Assembly (NCBI GenBank): GCA_029256485.1
Contig: JAQSXU010000053.1
Span: forward strand, 1-44,310
DNA from: Clostridiaceae bacterium
Lineage (GTDB): Bacteria; Bacillota_A; Clostridia; Clostridiales; Clostridiaceae
DNA: 44,310 bases
Direction: 5' to 3'
The first letter of the stretch is position 1. Each line of letters starts with the position of its first letter. Below are positions 9,138-18,766 of the stretch, piece after piece. The position numbers and the translations under genes are program-made. The notes beneath the pieces were generated by a model. The model was not told the DNA's origin, did no database searches, and saw only the letters and a program-made list of their open reading frames with translations.

Positions 9138-9618
9138 GAAATCACCAACTTTCTCTCAAAAGATCAAAGATTAAAGACTAAATAACAAACTTTATCTAAA
9201 TAACAAAGATTAAAGATCAAATATCAAATATTGATGTTTTGCCCCTAGGAGGGGCAAAACTTTTAATACATTTTTTGTTATTTGTATCTGCTAATTTACG
9301 TTTTTGCAATAAATTGATTTTTGGTTTTTCTGTAAGAAAAACTTCCTTATTTATTCTTTGTTCTCTATTCTTTAATCTTTTAATTTTTTTTTTTGTTATT
9401 GGTATTTGTAATTTACGCTTTTTATGCTGGTAGGCAGCCTGCCGGCTTTGGATTTTAACAAATCCTTTTTTAATCCCACCTGGTAAACTGTGATTAAAAT
9501 CATCTATGGTTTATTTCAACTTTATGATTCACTCAACTTAAATGGGTTTTAAGTTTTTCTGCAAGAAAAACTACATTATTTGTTCTTTATTCTTTGTTCT
9601 TTAATCTTTAAATTTATG
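9138..9618. repeat. Repeat-rich spacer between flgE and flbD
   Basis: 481 bp without a credible gene. It holds a perfect hairpin GTTTTGCCCC/GGGGCAAAAC at 9236-9260, preceded by a left arm (9181-9235) built of AATAACAAA and AAGATTAAAGATCAAAT words. Two more hairpins, GTTTTTCT-gta-AGAAAAAC (9324-9342) and GTTTTTCT-gca-AGAAAAAC (9553-9571), are each followed by a related CTTTGTTCT/TTTAATCTTT tail (9343-9381 and 9572-9610). A further direct repeat containing TAATTTACG lies near 9271-9305 and 9387-9422. The same left arm and a variant of the first hairpin recur at 31541-31661. It looks like several pieces of one dispersed palindromic repeat family inserted within the flagellar operon. Confidence 0.75.
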
Positions 9619-10671
9619 TTATCTCTTTAAATTTACTAAGTCCTGTAGAATTTCATCTCCTGTGGAGATCATTTTCCCGTTTGCCTGGAAGGATCTTGTG
9701 GCTTCTATCATTTTTGTAAACTGCTCTGCTATATCAACGTTTGACATTTCAAGCACTCCATTAACTACACTTCCAAAAGCCTTTGAATTATCATTTGCAT
9801 CTTTATAACCACTTTTAATAACTGGAGCACCTGAGTTAGAAGATGACTGCACAGTATTGTTGCCTTGCTTTACTAAACCTGCTGGATTAGCAAAAGATGC
9901 CATGGCAAGCTGACCAACTACTGAAGTACTTCCATCATCCAGTACTGCTTTTATAACTCCACTCTTGTCAATGGAGAAATTCTTTACTTTTATAGCTGTT
10001 CCAGAAGCGTTATATATTACATCCGGGATTCTTAAAGTTCTTAGAGTTCCTGAAACTGCCTGAATTGTTGTAAGCTTTGTTACAGGATCAACTGCATTTG
10101 CATTTACAAAATTTATTTTTCCACTAGATGCAACACTTTGTATTCCTGCACCACTGGCATTTGTATTTTCCATAGAATATCCTAAAACTCTCAAACCGGA
10201 AGCTGTAACCAGGTTTCCATCCTGATCCAGATTAAAAGAGCCGTCTCTGGTATACAATATATTTTCCTGCCTTGGATTACCGCCTGGGACAAGATTATGT
10301 GATGCAGCATCAACTTTAATGCCTTCAATGCCAGGATCAAATAATGTGGGACCTTCTCCAACTATAAAGTACCCATCACCATCTATAGCATTATCAAGAT
10401 TTCTTGATGTAGGCTGAAAGTTTCCTTGTGTTAGCAGTGTATTAATTCCTGCCACACTGGCACCTAAACCTATTTGAATAGCATTATTACCACCAAGTGT
10501 TGGTCCTGGGGCACTTGGATCTCTCATGCTTTGGCTTAAGCTGTCTGAAAATGTTAAAGTTTGAGTTTTAAAACCTGTAGTACCCATGTTTGCTATATTA
10601 TTACCTATAACATCCAATGCTGTCTGATTTAAAGTTAAGCCAGTTATGGCTGATGACATTGATCTTAACAT
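9619..10671 (-). CDS. flgE: Flagellar hook protein FlgE
   Basis: 350-residue rod/hook family protein. The N terminus has the rod-hook heptad motif (MLRSMSSAITGLTLNQTALD, then VIGNNIANMGTTGFK), the middle has the NLDNAIDGDGYFIV signature, and the C terminus ends in the classical SNVDIAEQFTKMIEATRSFQ and EILQDLVNLKR helix. The length fits a short hook protein; FlgF and FlgG are related but smaller. FlgE monomers are exported by the type III apparatus and polymerise into the hook under FlgD and FliK control. The ATG follows GGAGG. It lies downstream of flgD and the hook-operon protein, the standard order. Confidence 0.92.
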   Translation of the reverse strand: MLRSMSSAITGLTLNQTALDVIGNNIANMGTTGFKTQTLTFSDSLSQSMRDPSAPGPTLGGNNAIQIGLGASVAGINTLLTQGNFQPTSRNLDNAIDGDGYFIVGEGPTLFDPGIEGIKVDAASHNLVPGGNPRQENILYTRDGSFNLDQDGNLVTASGLRVLGYSMENTNASGAGIQSVASSGKINFVNANAVDPVTKLTTIQAVSGTLRTLRIPDVIYNASGTAIKVKNFSIDKSGVIKAVLDDGSTSVVGQLAMASFANPAGLVKQGNNTVQSSSNSGAPVIKSGYKDANDNSKAFGSVVNGVLEMSNVDIAEQFTKMIEATRSFQANGKMISTGDEILQDLVNLKR

Positions 10672-10752
10672 ATTTTAACCTCCGTTATCTTATTTTTAAT
10701 ATAAACCTGCTTCTATCGTTCAGCAGGTAAGGCTTCCTCCTAGAGGTCCAGC

Positions 10753-11145
10753 CTATAATAAAACCACACTATCTATATTTGTAAATACATTTTCCTTTGA
10801 GGATTTATTGTCCATGGCTGTAATGATAGTCCTGTTTTTTATGGATGTGACTAAAGCTACATCCTTATATAATATGAGACAGTCATTAGCACCCTTTTCA
10901 CTGGCCTTGTTAATACCCTCATTTATCTTATTCATATCAGCTTCATTAAAGCTTATATTTCTGTTTCTAAGCCTCTCAGCAGCGTGATTTGATATAACAA
11001 ACTGCTTATTGTCCTTTTCCTGTGCTTTATCTAAAGCATCCTGAAAGCTTATTTTTCCTTCACTGCTTTTTTCATTACCTTTTGGTGTTAAGTCACTGAT
11101 TTGATTTACAGGATATATCTTTCCATTAATTACTCTAAATCCCAT
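10753..11145 (-). CDS. Flagellar operon protein of the TIGR02530 type
   Basis: 130 residues, soluble, with no membrane segment. The pattern FVISNHAAERLRNRNISFNE followed by a NKINEGINKASEKGAND helix and a beta-rich end (LVTSIKNRTIITAMD) matches the small uncharacterised family encoded between flgD and flgE in many clostridia and bacilli. Its function is not established; position suggests a role in hook assembly or its control. It lies 12 bases after flgD and 81 bases before flgE. Confidence 0.8.
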   Translation of the reverse strand: MGFRVINGKIYPVNQISDLTPKGNEKSSEGKISFQDALDKAQEKDNKQFVISNHAAERLRNRNISFNEADMNKINEGINKASEKGANDCLILYKDVALVTSIKNRTIITAMDNKSSKENVFTNIDSVVLL

Positions 11146-11157
11146 AGTCTATCTCTC

Positions 11158-12078
11158 TTAGCCTAAAACTTCTACTACATTGCTTAAAGGTAATTCCTTT
11201 ATTTCCTCAGTTGCTGGAGCTGTTTTTAAATTTATACCCCATAAACAATCCTGTGCTGGACTTATACCTGGTAATGAATAATTTATTCCATCAACTGTAA
11301 ATTTATTACCGCTGATGCTGTTCCAATCAGTACTGTCAGCATATTTATATTCATAACTATTGCTGCTGTTGTTATATCTGACCTGCATTGATTTATCTGT
11401 ACTTCCTGTGTATGTACCCTGTGCAGAAGGATCGCTGCCATCTGATGTACCTGTAACAAGAGTTAATGGTGAGTTAATTTCACTTTGACCTATTGCAACC
11501 TTTAGAGAAATTCCGTCTGCATTATTGGCTACTGATTTTACTAAGCCATTGTAAATAGTATTAGTTCCATCATTGCTGCCGATTCTTACATTTTTTCCTA
11601 TTAGGTTTACTGCATTTCCAAGGTCATTATTATTTGTATCCTGAACACCCAAAACATCGCTTAAGGCAACCTGCATTTCTCCATCGTTTGTTTCCACTGT
11701 AAGTTTTATAACATCTCCGGATTTCACTGCATTTTTAACTACTCCGCTTAATAAAGTACCATCACTGCCAGGAACGTCTAATCCTACTGTTTTACCCACC
11801 ATATTTGATGCTGATGAAAAACTCATAGTGGTATTTAAATTTGCCATTTGCTCCAGTGCTGAGAATTGTGCTAATTGTGCTACATATTCTGTAGAATCCT
11901 TAGATTGCGTGGGGTCCTGATTAGCTAACTCTGCTGATAAGATTTTAAAGAATGTATTTTTATCCATGTCATTGTTCTGTTTTACAATTTTTGTACCATT
12001 TTCTGTGGCACTAGAAAGCCCAGCAGAAGTTATTGAAGTCAAATTATTAAAATTTGATATAGTAGTTTGATCTGCCAT
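11158..12078 (-). CDS. flgD: Hook-capping scaffold protein FlgD
   Basis: 306 residues. The conserved FlgD N terminus is clear: DKNTFFKILSAELANQDPTQ followed by STEYVAQLAQFSALEQM. The middle shows GKTVGLDVPGSDGTLLSGVV, the usual FlgD hook-domain start. FlgD caps the growing hook and allows FlgE to polymerise, and it is absent from the finished flagellum. The protein is longer than many homologues (about 220-250 residues); the extra length is a serine-, threonine- and asparagine-rich stretch in the C-terminal half. The ATG follows AAAGGAGGA. It lies directly after fliK. Confidence 0.92.
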   Translation of the reverse strand: MADQTTISNFNNLTSITSAGLSSATENGTKIVKQNNDMDKNTFFKILSAELANQDPTQSKDSTEYVAQLAQFSALEQMANLNTTMSFSSASNMVGKTVGLDVPGSDGTLLSGVVKNAVKSGDVIKLTVETNDGEMQVALSDVLGVQDTNNNDLGNAVNLIGKNVRIGSNDGTNTIYNGLVKSVANNADGISLKVAIGQSEINSPLTLVTGTSDGSDPSAQGTYTGSTDKSMQVRYNNSSNSYEYKYADSTDWNSISGNKFTVDGINYSLPGISPAQDCLWGINLKTAPATEEIKELPLSNVVEVLG

Positions 12079-12093
12079 TATTGTTCCTCCTTT

Positions 12094-13584
12094 CTAAGCA
12101 AATAAGTTCACATTATTAATTTCCTCAGATAAATTATTGTTTAATATATCCTGGCTGTCACTTAAATTTACATTTTGTATTGAGGAATCTTTAGAATTTC
12201 CTCTTTCCTGCCTCTGATTTTGTGAACCATCTTTAAAGAATGTGGTATCATCGCTGTAAACATTTAAAGTTAGATTTTGTATCTTAATATTTTCATTTTG
12301 AAGTTTATTATTTATATCAGGCAGGTTGGCATTTAACAAGTTATAGGCATCTTTATTTGCAGCTGTTATGCTGGCTTTTAAATTCCCGCCTTCAAGAGTT
12401 AAATTAATAACCACTTCTCCTAGTTCCTTAGGCACAATTTTTACTGTTAGCTGCTGCATATCATTTGTACTCATAAACTTAAGATTTTGAATAAAATCAT
12501 CCTGAAGATTATTTGCATTTAAAACAGGATTAGCATTTTCAACGGATACAGTACCACTAGCTGTATTTGAATTTGTTAATTGATTTATAAAATTAGTAAC
12601 CCTGCTGAAATTTGTACTGCTGCTTTTGCTGTCTTTTGCCACTAAATTATTTAAAAAACTCTCATCCTTGCTGTTTTTGTCAGATGCACTTTGCTGCTTT
12701 GTTTCACTGGAATTTACAATAGTATTATTGTTTTCCTGCTGAGTTTTTCCATTTAATTGAATTAAATTTGTCTGCAGATCTCCATTATTTGCATTTGTAT
12801 TTTTAGCATCTGCAGCTTGAAGGAGTTTCATTAAATAATTCTTAATAATATCCTTGCCATCAGCAGCATTAACATTAGTAATATTACTCTTTGCATTTTC
12901 ACTGAGCAGATTTAATACATTGTTTTCAATGTTATTGCTTAAACTTTTCAAATCATCATTTGATACTTTAATGCCTAAATCATTAACGGCTTTTTCTATC
13001 AAAGTTTTGATAGAATTATTGGACTCATTATTTTCTGAACTCAGCAGCTGATTTAAATTTAAATTAGATAGTTCAGAACTTAATTTATCCTTCAATTTTA
13101 AAATATCAGCGCTGTCCAGCTTTGAACTAAGCACATTGTCAATTTCTTTTAAAATATCATTTATATTGTTTTTACCCAGCATTTCTTCAATATTAATGGT
13201 GCCATTTGTATTCTGACTGAGCATTAATAATAATTGCTGAATATTTGTGTTGTCTTCAAGCAATTTTTTTATTTTAGCTAAATCATCTTCACTAAATCCC
13301 TCAGCTTTTGCAGCATCCAAAATTGCATTCTTTAGTTTTTCATCCACAGTGTCATTACCTGATGATATAGTTTGTAAGCTGCCGTCATCCTGTACAGATT
13401 TACTTGACTGTAAGTTTTCTTTGCTCTCTGCAGGGGTAACTTCTGTTTTTGAAGAAGAATTGGATGAAGATAATTTATGCAGTGTATTTTTAAAATTGCT
13501 GCTATTTGAAGTACTTGTACTCTGCTGATTTTGACTAGAAACTGAAGAAATAGAATTTATAAGGTTAATTCCGCTTATTTCCAC
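12094..13584 (-). CDS. fliK: Flagellar hook-length control protein FliK
   Basis: About 496 residues. Low-complexity N-terminal and central regions rich in Ser, Asn, Lys and Gln act as the secreted ruler. The conserved C-terminal domain contains LTVKIVPKELGEVVINLTLE (about residues 375-395), followed by NLKASITAANKDAYNLLNAN. FliK is exported during hook growth and triggers FlhB cleavage-dependent substrate switching. Start choice: an ATG at 13600-13602 would place AAGGAGGTG inside the coding region, whereas GTG at 13582-13584 lies 5-6 bases after that site, so GTG is chosen. The ribosome site overlaps the fliJ stop codon, which suggests coupled translation. Confidence 0.88.
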   Translation of the reverse strand: MEISGINLINSISSVSSQNQQSTSTSNSSNFKNTLHKLSSSNSSSKTEVTPAESKENLQSSKSVQDDGSLQTISSGNDTVDEKLKNAILDAAKAEGFSEDDLAKIKKLLEDNTNIQQLLLMLSQNTNGTINIEEMLGKNNINDILKEIDNVLSSKLDSADILKLKDKLSSELSNLNLNQLLSSENNESNNSIKTLIEKAVNDLGIKVSNDDLKSLSNNIENNVLNLLSENAKSNITNVNAADGKDIIKNYLMKLLQAADAKNTNANNGDLQTNLIQLNGKTQQENNNTIVNSSETKQQSASDKNSKDESFLNNLVAKDSKSSSTNFSRVTNFINQLTNSNTASGTVSVENANPVLNANNLQDDFIQNLKFMSTNDMQQLTVKIVPKELGEVVINLTLEGGNLKASITAANKDAYNLLNANLPDINNKLQNENIKIQNLTLNVYSDDTTFFKDGSQNQRQERGNSKDSSIQNVNLSDSQDILNNNLSEEINNVNLFA

Positions 13585-13588
13585 TTTT

Positions 13589-14026
13589 TCACCTCCTTCC
13601 ATGGTTTCTTATATATCCATAAAGAGCAAATTCATCGTTTTGTTTTTGTTCTTTTAAATTTTGCTCTTTAATGAAAGCTGTTTTACCTTTTTCTTTTAGT
13701 GTTTCCACTGTTTTTCTCTCAATTTGTTTTTCTTTAAGGTCATCCCTTTTGGCTTCAACTACCTTGCTTTTTTGCTCTACTTCGCTGGCAATTTCTTCAA
13801 TGCTAAAGCTTAAAGCATTTAAATAATTGTGTTTTATCTTTTGATAGAATACACTATCGTTGCTGCTTACAGATTTATACTTATCATAATTGTCTTTTAA
13901 AGAATCTAATTTTTCCTCTACTTTTTGCTTTTCAATTTGTGCTAAAGTGAATTCATTTTTACATTTTTCTTCAGAATTTATTCTAATATCTAAGAGCTTT
14001 TGAAGTCTAAAATTATATTGTTCCAA
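13589..14026 (-). CDS. fliJ: Flagellar export protein FliJ
   Basis: 145 residues, almost wholly charged alpha-helix with coiled-coil spacing (rich in Lys, Glu and Gln), beginning EQYNFRLQKLLDIRINSEEK, the typical FliJ opening. FliJ forms the stalk of the FliI ATPase ring and contacts FlhA. The start is TTG (14024-14026), 9 bases after AGGAG. It lies between fliI and fliK as usual. Primary sequence is weakly conserved in this family, so the identification depends on fold type, size and position. Confidence 0.88.
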   Translation of the reverse strand: MEQYNFRLQKLLDIRINSEEKCKNEFTLAQIEKQKVEEKLDSLKDNYDKYKSVSSNDSVFYQKIKHNYLNALSFSIEEIASEVEQKSKVVEAKRDDLKEKQIERKTVETLKEKGKTAFIKEQNLKEQKQNDEFALYGYIRNHGRR

Positions 14027-14086
14027 ATTAAGAAACTCCTTTATTATAATAATGCTTAAAATGTTATAGAATTTTTACATTTATTA

Positions 14087-15397
14087 TTAATTAACATATA
14101 TACTTTTTAATCTTTCAACACAATCTTCAAACTTAGTATTTTCATTTATACCCTGTTTTAAAAATGAATTTATAGAATCTATGTACTTAATAGCCATATC
14201 AGTTCTCTTATTACTGCCCTTAACATAGGCACCTATGTTAATTAAATCTTCAGCATCTTTATAAGCTGCCAGTAAATCTCTTGAAAAACCTGCAGCCTTT
14301 TTTAAATCATCATCTACAATTTCATTCATAAGTCTGCTTATACTATTTTGAACATCTATTGCAGGATAATGATTTTTAGCAGCCAGCGTACGGGACAATA
14401 CAATATGTCCGTCAAGTATACCTCTTACAGCATCTGCAATAGGTTCATTAAAATCATCACCATCTACAAGTACTGTATAAAATGCTGTTATTGAACCTTT
14501 ATCTGACATACCAGATCTCTCCATAAGCTTAGGAAGCATTGCAAAAACTGATGGAGTATATCCTTTTGTAGCAGGAGGTTCTCCAATAGCTAGTCCAACT
14601 TCTCTTTGTGCCATGGCAAATCTAGTAACTGAATCCATCATAAGGATTACCTTTTTCCCTTGATCTCTGAAATATTCCGCAATGGCTGTAGCTGTGAATG
14701 CACCCTTTAGTCTTACCAGTGCAGGTTTATCTGAGGTTGCACAAACAATTACAGATTTTTTTAATCCTTCTGGTCCAAGATCTTTTTCAATGAAATCCAG
14801 AACCTCTCTGCCTCTTTCGCCTATAAGTGCAATCACATTTACATCTGCCTCTGCATACCTTGCAATCATACCTAGTGTTGTACTTTTTCCAACACCGCTG
14901 CCTGCAAATATGCCAATTCTTTGTCCTTCACCGCAGGTTAAGAACCCATCAATGGCTCTTATACCTGTTGGAATTACATTTTTAATTCTTCTTCTCTTTA
15001 AGGGACTTGGAGGCTGTGCTTCCAATGGATACATTGCTCCATGAAGCAGTTCTTCTGCTTCCAAAGGTTTCCCAAGTCCATCCAATACCTTGCCAAATAA
15101 TTCTTCAGAACATTTTACACTAAGAAGATTCCCACCTGGCACAACTCTGCAGCCTGGAGAAATTCCACTTAATTCACCAAGAGGCATTAATATAACATTA
15201 TTTTCTCTAAATCCTACAACTTCACAGGAAATAGGCATTTTCTTTTCGTTGTAGATGGTACATACCTCACCTACAAAGGACTTTATTCCTTCAACTTCAA
15301 TAGTTAAGCCTATTACTTTTTTAACAGAGCCTTCAACATAGTTAAAGTTAGTATTTTCAATTTTAGTGGTCAATTTTTCAAAATCTAAAGAAAACAT
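14087..15397 (-). CDS. fliI: Flagellum-specific ATPase FliI
   Basis: 436 residues related to the F1 beta subunit. Walker A is AGSGVGKST at about 165-173. Walker B and its neighbours are KKVILMMDSVTRFAMAQREV, followed by GEPPATKGYTPSVFAMLPKL and the catalytic-site region GSITAFYTVLVDGDDFNEPI. It hydrolyses ATP to unfold and deliver export substrates to the gate with FliH and FliJ. An upstream ATG would add 17 residues that overlap fliH; the ATG at 15395-15397 has CAGGTG 6 bases upstream and gives the normal FliI length, so it is chosen. That ribosome site contains the fliH stop codon. Confidence 0.95.
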   Translation of the reverse strand: MFSLDFEKLTTKIENTNFNYVEGSVKKVIGLTIEVEGIKSFVGEVCTIYNEKKMPISCEVVGFRENNVILMPLGELSGISPGCRVVPGGNLLSVKCSEELFGKVLDGLGKPLEAEELLHGAMYPLEAQPPSPLKRRRIKNVIPTGIRAIDGFLTCGEGQRIGIFAGSGVGKSTTLGMIARYAEADVNVIALIGERGREVLDFIEKDLGPEGLKKSVIVCATSDKPALVRLKGAFTATAIAEYFRDQGKKVILMMDSVTRFAMAQREVGLAIGEPPATKGYTPSVFAMLPKLMERSGMSDKGSITAFYTVLVDGDDFNEPIADAVRGILDGHIVLSRTLAAKNHYPAIDVQNSISRLMNEIVDDDLKKAAGFSRDLLAAYKDAEDLINIGAYVKGSNKRTDMAIKYIDSINSFLKQGINENTKFEDCVERLKSIYVN

Positions 15398-15401
15398 AAT
15401 A

Positions 15402-16166
15402 TCACCTGTTAAAAATTGCCTCTCTAACTTTCTCCATAGAATAATCAATACTTACTGTGATTTTTCCGTTATCCCTTTGTATTTCAGCGTTACCTTCCTT
15501 TATGGAATTATCTAACACAACGAATATATCACCTTTAAAAGGGAGCTGTTCCTTCCAGAACTCAATTTTATTTTTTAAACTTTCGCAATAAGTTGAATTT
15601 GTCTTAATAATAAAGGTACTTGTACTTTTTATTACATTTAAAGCCTGAAAAACTGCTTCATCTAGTGCTTCAGGGTCTTTAGCTTCCCTGTTCAAAACAT
15701 TTTCTACAACTGTGACTATTAAATTTTTAATTTCCAGTTCCCTGTCCTTTATGTATTTTAAATATTCATCTTTTGCACTCATAAGCATATTGCTGCTTTC
15801 TTCTTTGGCTTTATTAATAATGCTTTCAGCTTCAATATGTGCTTTTTCTATATTCTTTTTATAGCCTTCTTCATAAGCATCATTAAAGCCCTTTTCCTTG
15901 CCTTCCTCATATGCTTTATCAAAAGCATCTCTTTTAATTTCCTCAGACTGTTCAAAGGCATTCTGTATAACTATATCTGCTTTTCTTCTGCCATTATCAA
16001 TAAGCGCCTTTGCTATGCTTTCATAGCTATCCATAGATTGCTTAACATCTTCCTCCAGGTTTTGAAGATAAGGATTATCATTTTTAGTATCATATTTAGT
16101 ACATATTCTTTTTTCGCCTTGATGTAGTATATTACCATCCTTAATTACACTAGACAATGATTGCAT
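15402..16166 (-). CDS. fliH: Flagellar assembly protein FliH
   Basis: About 254 residues with the FliH architecture: a variable N terminus, a long charged helix with Gly- and Glu-rich spacing (AFDKAYEEGKEKGFNDAYEE), and a C-terminal domain resembling the V/F-type ATPase stator subunit (LNREAKDPEALDEAVFQALN). FliH binds and regulates FliI and links it to the C ring. The start at 16164-16166 is preceded by AGGTGGAG; a longer form from 16190 would overlap fliG by 41 bases and is less likely. Even with the chosen start it overlaps fliG by 17 bases. Confidence 0.9.
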   Translation of the reverse strand: MQSLSSVIKDGNILHQGEKRICTKYDTKNDNPYLQNLEEDVKQSMDSYESIAKALIDNGRRKADIVIQNAFEQSEEIKRDAFDKAYEEGKEKGFNDAYEEGYKKNIEKAHIEAESIINKAKEESSNMLMSAKDEYLKYIKDRELEIKNLIVTVVENVLNREAKDPEALDEAVFQALNVIKSTSTFIIKTNSTYCESLKNKIEFWKEQLPFKGDIFVVLDNSIKEGNAEIQRDNGKITVSIDYSMEKVREAIFNR

Positions 16167-17166
16167 CTTCTCCACCTCTTGATATAACAATCTCTCCGGC
16201 TTCGTCTAATCTCCTTATAATTCCTACAATCTTCTGCTGGGCCTTTTCAACATCCATAAGTCTTACAGGTCCTAAGAATTCCATATCCTCTTTTAATGCA
16301 GAAGAGGCTCTCTTTGACTGGTTCCTATAAATACAATCCGCCACTTCTTCGCTGCATCCTTTAAGTGCCAGTGCCAATTCCTTATTTTCAACTTCTCTAA
16401 GCACTCTTTGTATAGAAACATCGTCCAAAGAAATAATATCCTCGAATACAAACATAGACTCTTTGATTTTTTCTGCCAAATCCGCATCTTCCTTTTCCAG
16501 GCCCTCTGTAATGTTTTTCTCAGTAGTTCTGTCAACCTGATTCAAGATATTTACCAGAGTTGGAACTCCTCCAATAACCTTCATGTCGGATCTCACTACA
16601 GTTGATAGTTTGCTGTCCAGCACTTTTTCAATTTCTTTAACCACTACAGGAGAGGTTGTACTCATTGATGCAATTCTAAATGCTACCTCTGTCTGCACTT
16701 CCTCAGACAGTGCTGACATAATCTGAGCAGATTTATCCGGCTGCAGATAACACAATATAAGAGCTATGGTCTGAGGGTGCTCATCCTGAATAATATTTAA
16801 AAGTTGATGAGCATCTGCCTTTCTTGCTATTGCAAAAGGTCTGAATTGTTGAGTTGCTTCTGTTACTTTATCTAAAATCTCCATGGCCCTTTGACTTCCA
16901 AGAGCTTTAGACAAAACATTTCTGGCATATTCCATACCACCCTCAATAATAAAGTCCTTTGCTTTATTCATCTGCATAAATTCAGACAATATTCCTTCTT
17001 TTTCTTCAGACTTTACTGATGTAATGTTTGCAATTTCATAAGTAATTTTTTGAATTTCACCTTCAGGTAATTTCTTAATAACATTAGCTGAAGCTTCAGG
17101 TCCTAAAGTAATAAATAGAATTGCAGCCTTTTGAACACCAGTAAGTTTTCCCAATTCCTTAGCCAC
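16150..17166 (-). CDS. fliG: Flagellar motor switch protein FliG
   Basis: 338 residues, normal for FliG. The N-terminal domain starts AKELGKLTGVQKAAILF, the middle domain has EHPQTIALILCYL (EHPQ motif), and the C-terminal torque domain contains FEDIISLDDVSIQRVLREV with the charged residues that face the stator. FliG links the MS ring to the C ring and sets rotation direction. The GTG at 17164-17166 is preceded by AGGTG at 6 bases and gives the classical MAKE-type start; a GTG three codons earlier abuts the ribosome site. The site overlaps the fliF stop. Confidence 0.94.
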   Translation of the reverse strand: MAKELGKLTGVQKAAILFITLGPEASANVIKKLPEGEIQKITYEIANITSVKSEEKEGILSEFMQMNKAKDFIIEGGMEYARNVLSKALGSQRAMEILDKVTEATQQFRPFAIARKADAHQLLNIIQDEHPQTIALILCYLQPDKSAQIMSALSEEVQTEVAFRIASMSTTSPVVVKEIEKVLDSKLSTVVRSDMKVIGGVPTLVNILNQVDRTTEKNITEGLEKEDADLAEKIKESMFVFEDIISLDDVSIQRVLREVENKELALALKGCSEEVADCIYRNQSKRASSALKEDMEFLGPVRLMDVEKAQQKIVGIIRRLDEAGEIVISRGGEDAIIV

Positions 17167-17171
17167 ATTTA

Positions 17172-18752
17172 TCACCTCTCATCTTCAGCCATCCAGGATT
17201 TAATAATTTCCGCAACTTGTTCTGGTTTATCTTTAGCATATTTTCTAATTTCATTTTCAATGTGAGCTTTTTCACTATTAGCTTCAAAATTAATTGGTTT
17301 AAATTGAGGCTGTGGAGGCTGCTCCTCAGTATTATCATCTATTAATACATCAATACCCTTAGGTTCCAGTGAATCTTCTTCAGTATTTTTCTTCCTTCTT
17401 CTAAGGTATATTACTATTCCGGCAATTAATAATCCAAGAGCTAATACGCCTGCTCCGATTTCTGAATAAAGTTTAATCTTATTAGCTTGATCAATTGACT
17501 TGTTCATAGCATCTAAGTCTTTTTTAGCATTATCCTTTAAAGTTGTATCAAAAGGAAGACCTTCCACTGATATTGAGTCTCCTCTGTTTGTATCAAATCC
17601 TACAGCTGAAACCACTAAATTATTTACAGCATTTTTAGTTTGGGCATCCAGATTACCATCTAAAACAACTGAAGTTGTAAGTCTTTTAACCTGACCTGGA
17701 GCCTTTATGGTCTTATCCTCAACCTTTGAAATATCATAATTTGTAGTAGTTTCATCATGAGTTGTAACAGTTCCGTTAGTATTAGTTGTTGTAGTGGTGC
17801 TGTTAACCATATTATTGTCCACTGGGCTGGCAGAATTTGCTGTAGTGCCTCCATTTGTGGAATCTTTAATACTATGTTGGCTAACTATCACAGTTTTTGG
17901 ATCATATGTAGTTGTGTCAGTCTGTTGAGCATTAAAATCTAAGTCTGCATTTATTTTCACTTTGACTTTGTCTTTTCCATAAACAGCTTCAAGCATATCC
18001 GTTACTTTTTTCTCCAGCTTTTTTTCATAGTCATCTTTTAAGTCTTGCTGTTTTTCTACTGATGTGGCTGAATCTGTTTTACTATCAGTGTCTACATCCT
18101 TTGAAAGTAATGTTAAATTGTCATCAATAACCTGTACATTTGCAATAGGAATATTTTTAACACTGCCGGATACCAAAGCCATAATTGCCTTTACCTGATC
18201 GCTGGTAAGCTTATTTCCAGGTTTTAATTTAACTGTTACAGATGCTGAACCCGGTGTAGTATCTTTTACAAAAGCTGAATCCTGAGGAGTTACTAAATGC
18301 ACTCTAGCACTATCTATGGCATCAAATCCCTTAATGGTCCTTTCCAGTTCCCCTTGCAAAGCTCTTTGGTAGTTTATCTGCATCTGAGCATCTGTTTCAC
18401 CAAATTGGCTTTTATCTAATAATTCAAAACCCTGGCTTCCATTTGTCATAGTAATAGAAGATAACAATTGCATTCTTAATGTATCAACCTGGTCCTTGGG
18501 CACCAAAATGGAATTGCCGCTAACCTTATAACTGGTTTTGCTGTCTTTCAGGCTTTGAATAACTGCTCCCGAATCCTTAGGATCCATATTTGAAAATAAA
18601 ACATCATATTTTGTTTTTCCTAGAGAGACTCCTAAAAGTATTAATCCTACTAATGTTAATACTGCAACTGCGCTAACAGCTATCTTAAACTTACCGCTTT
18701 TACTTTTAAATTTTTCAATTAAGTTCTTTACTATTCCCGATAGCTTGTTCAT
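17172..18752 (-). CDS. fliF: Flagellar MS-ring protein FliF
   Basis: 526 residues with the MS-ring layout: a membrane helix at about 22-45 (KIAVSAVAVLTLVGLILLGV), a large periplasmic-side region with ring-building motifs (RMQLLSS, GTNGSQGFELLD-like and YQRALQGELERTI), a low-complexity Thr/Asn-rich beta collar, and a second helix near 435-460 (SEIGAGVLALGLLIAGIVIY). The C-terminal cytosolic tail, including the last acidic residues, binds FliG. It is the platform on which export gate and C ring assemble. The ATG has GGAG upstream. It is 14 bases from fliE. Confidence 0.94.
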   Translation of the reverse strand: MNKLSGIVKNLIEKFKSKSGKFKIAVSAVAVLTLVGLILLGVSLGKTKYDVLFSNMDPKDSGAVIQSLKDSKTSYKVSGNSILVPKDQVDTLRMQLLSSITMTNGSQGFELLDKSQFGETDAQMQINYQRALQGELERTIKGFDAIDSARVHLVTPQDSAFVKDTTPGSASVTVKLKPGNKLTSDQVKAIMALVSGSVKNIPIANVQVIDDNLTLLSKDVDTDSKTDSATSVEKQQDLKDDYEKKLEKKVTDMLEAVYGKDKVKVKINADLDFNAQQTDTTTYDPKTVIVSQHSIKDSTNGGTTANSASPVDNNMVNSTTTTTNTNGTVTTHDETTTNYDISKVEDKTIKAPGQVKRLTTSVVLDGNLDAQTKNAVNNLVVSAVGFDTNRGDSISVEGLPFDTTLKDNAKKDLDAMNKSIDQANKIKLYSEIGAGVLALGLLIAGIVIYLRRRKKNTEEDSLEPKGIDVLIDDNTEEQPPQPQFKPINFEANSEKAHIENEIRKYAKDKPEQVAEIIKSWMAEDER

Positions 18753-18766
18753 TTTAGTTCTCCTTA

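Noticed and set aside
9236..9260. GTTTTGCCCC hairpin as a simple terminator of flgE
   Set aside because: No adequate T-run on the minus strand (tail ATCAATATTT); repetition elsewhere with a different stem suggests a repeat element rather than only a terminator. A partial termination effect cannot be excluded.
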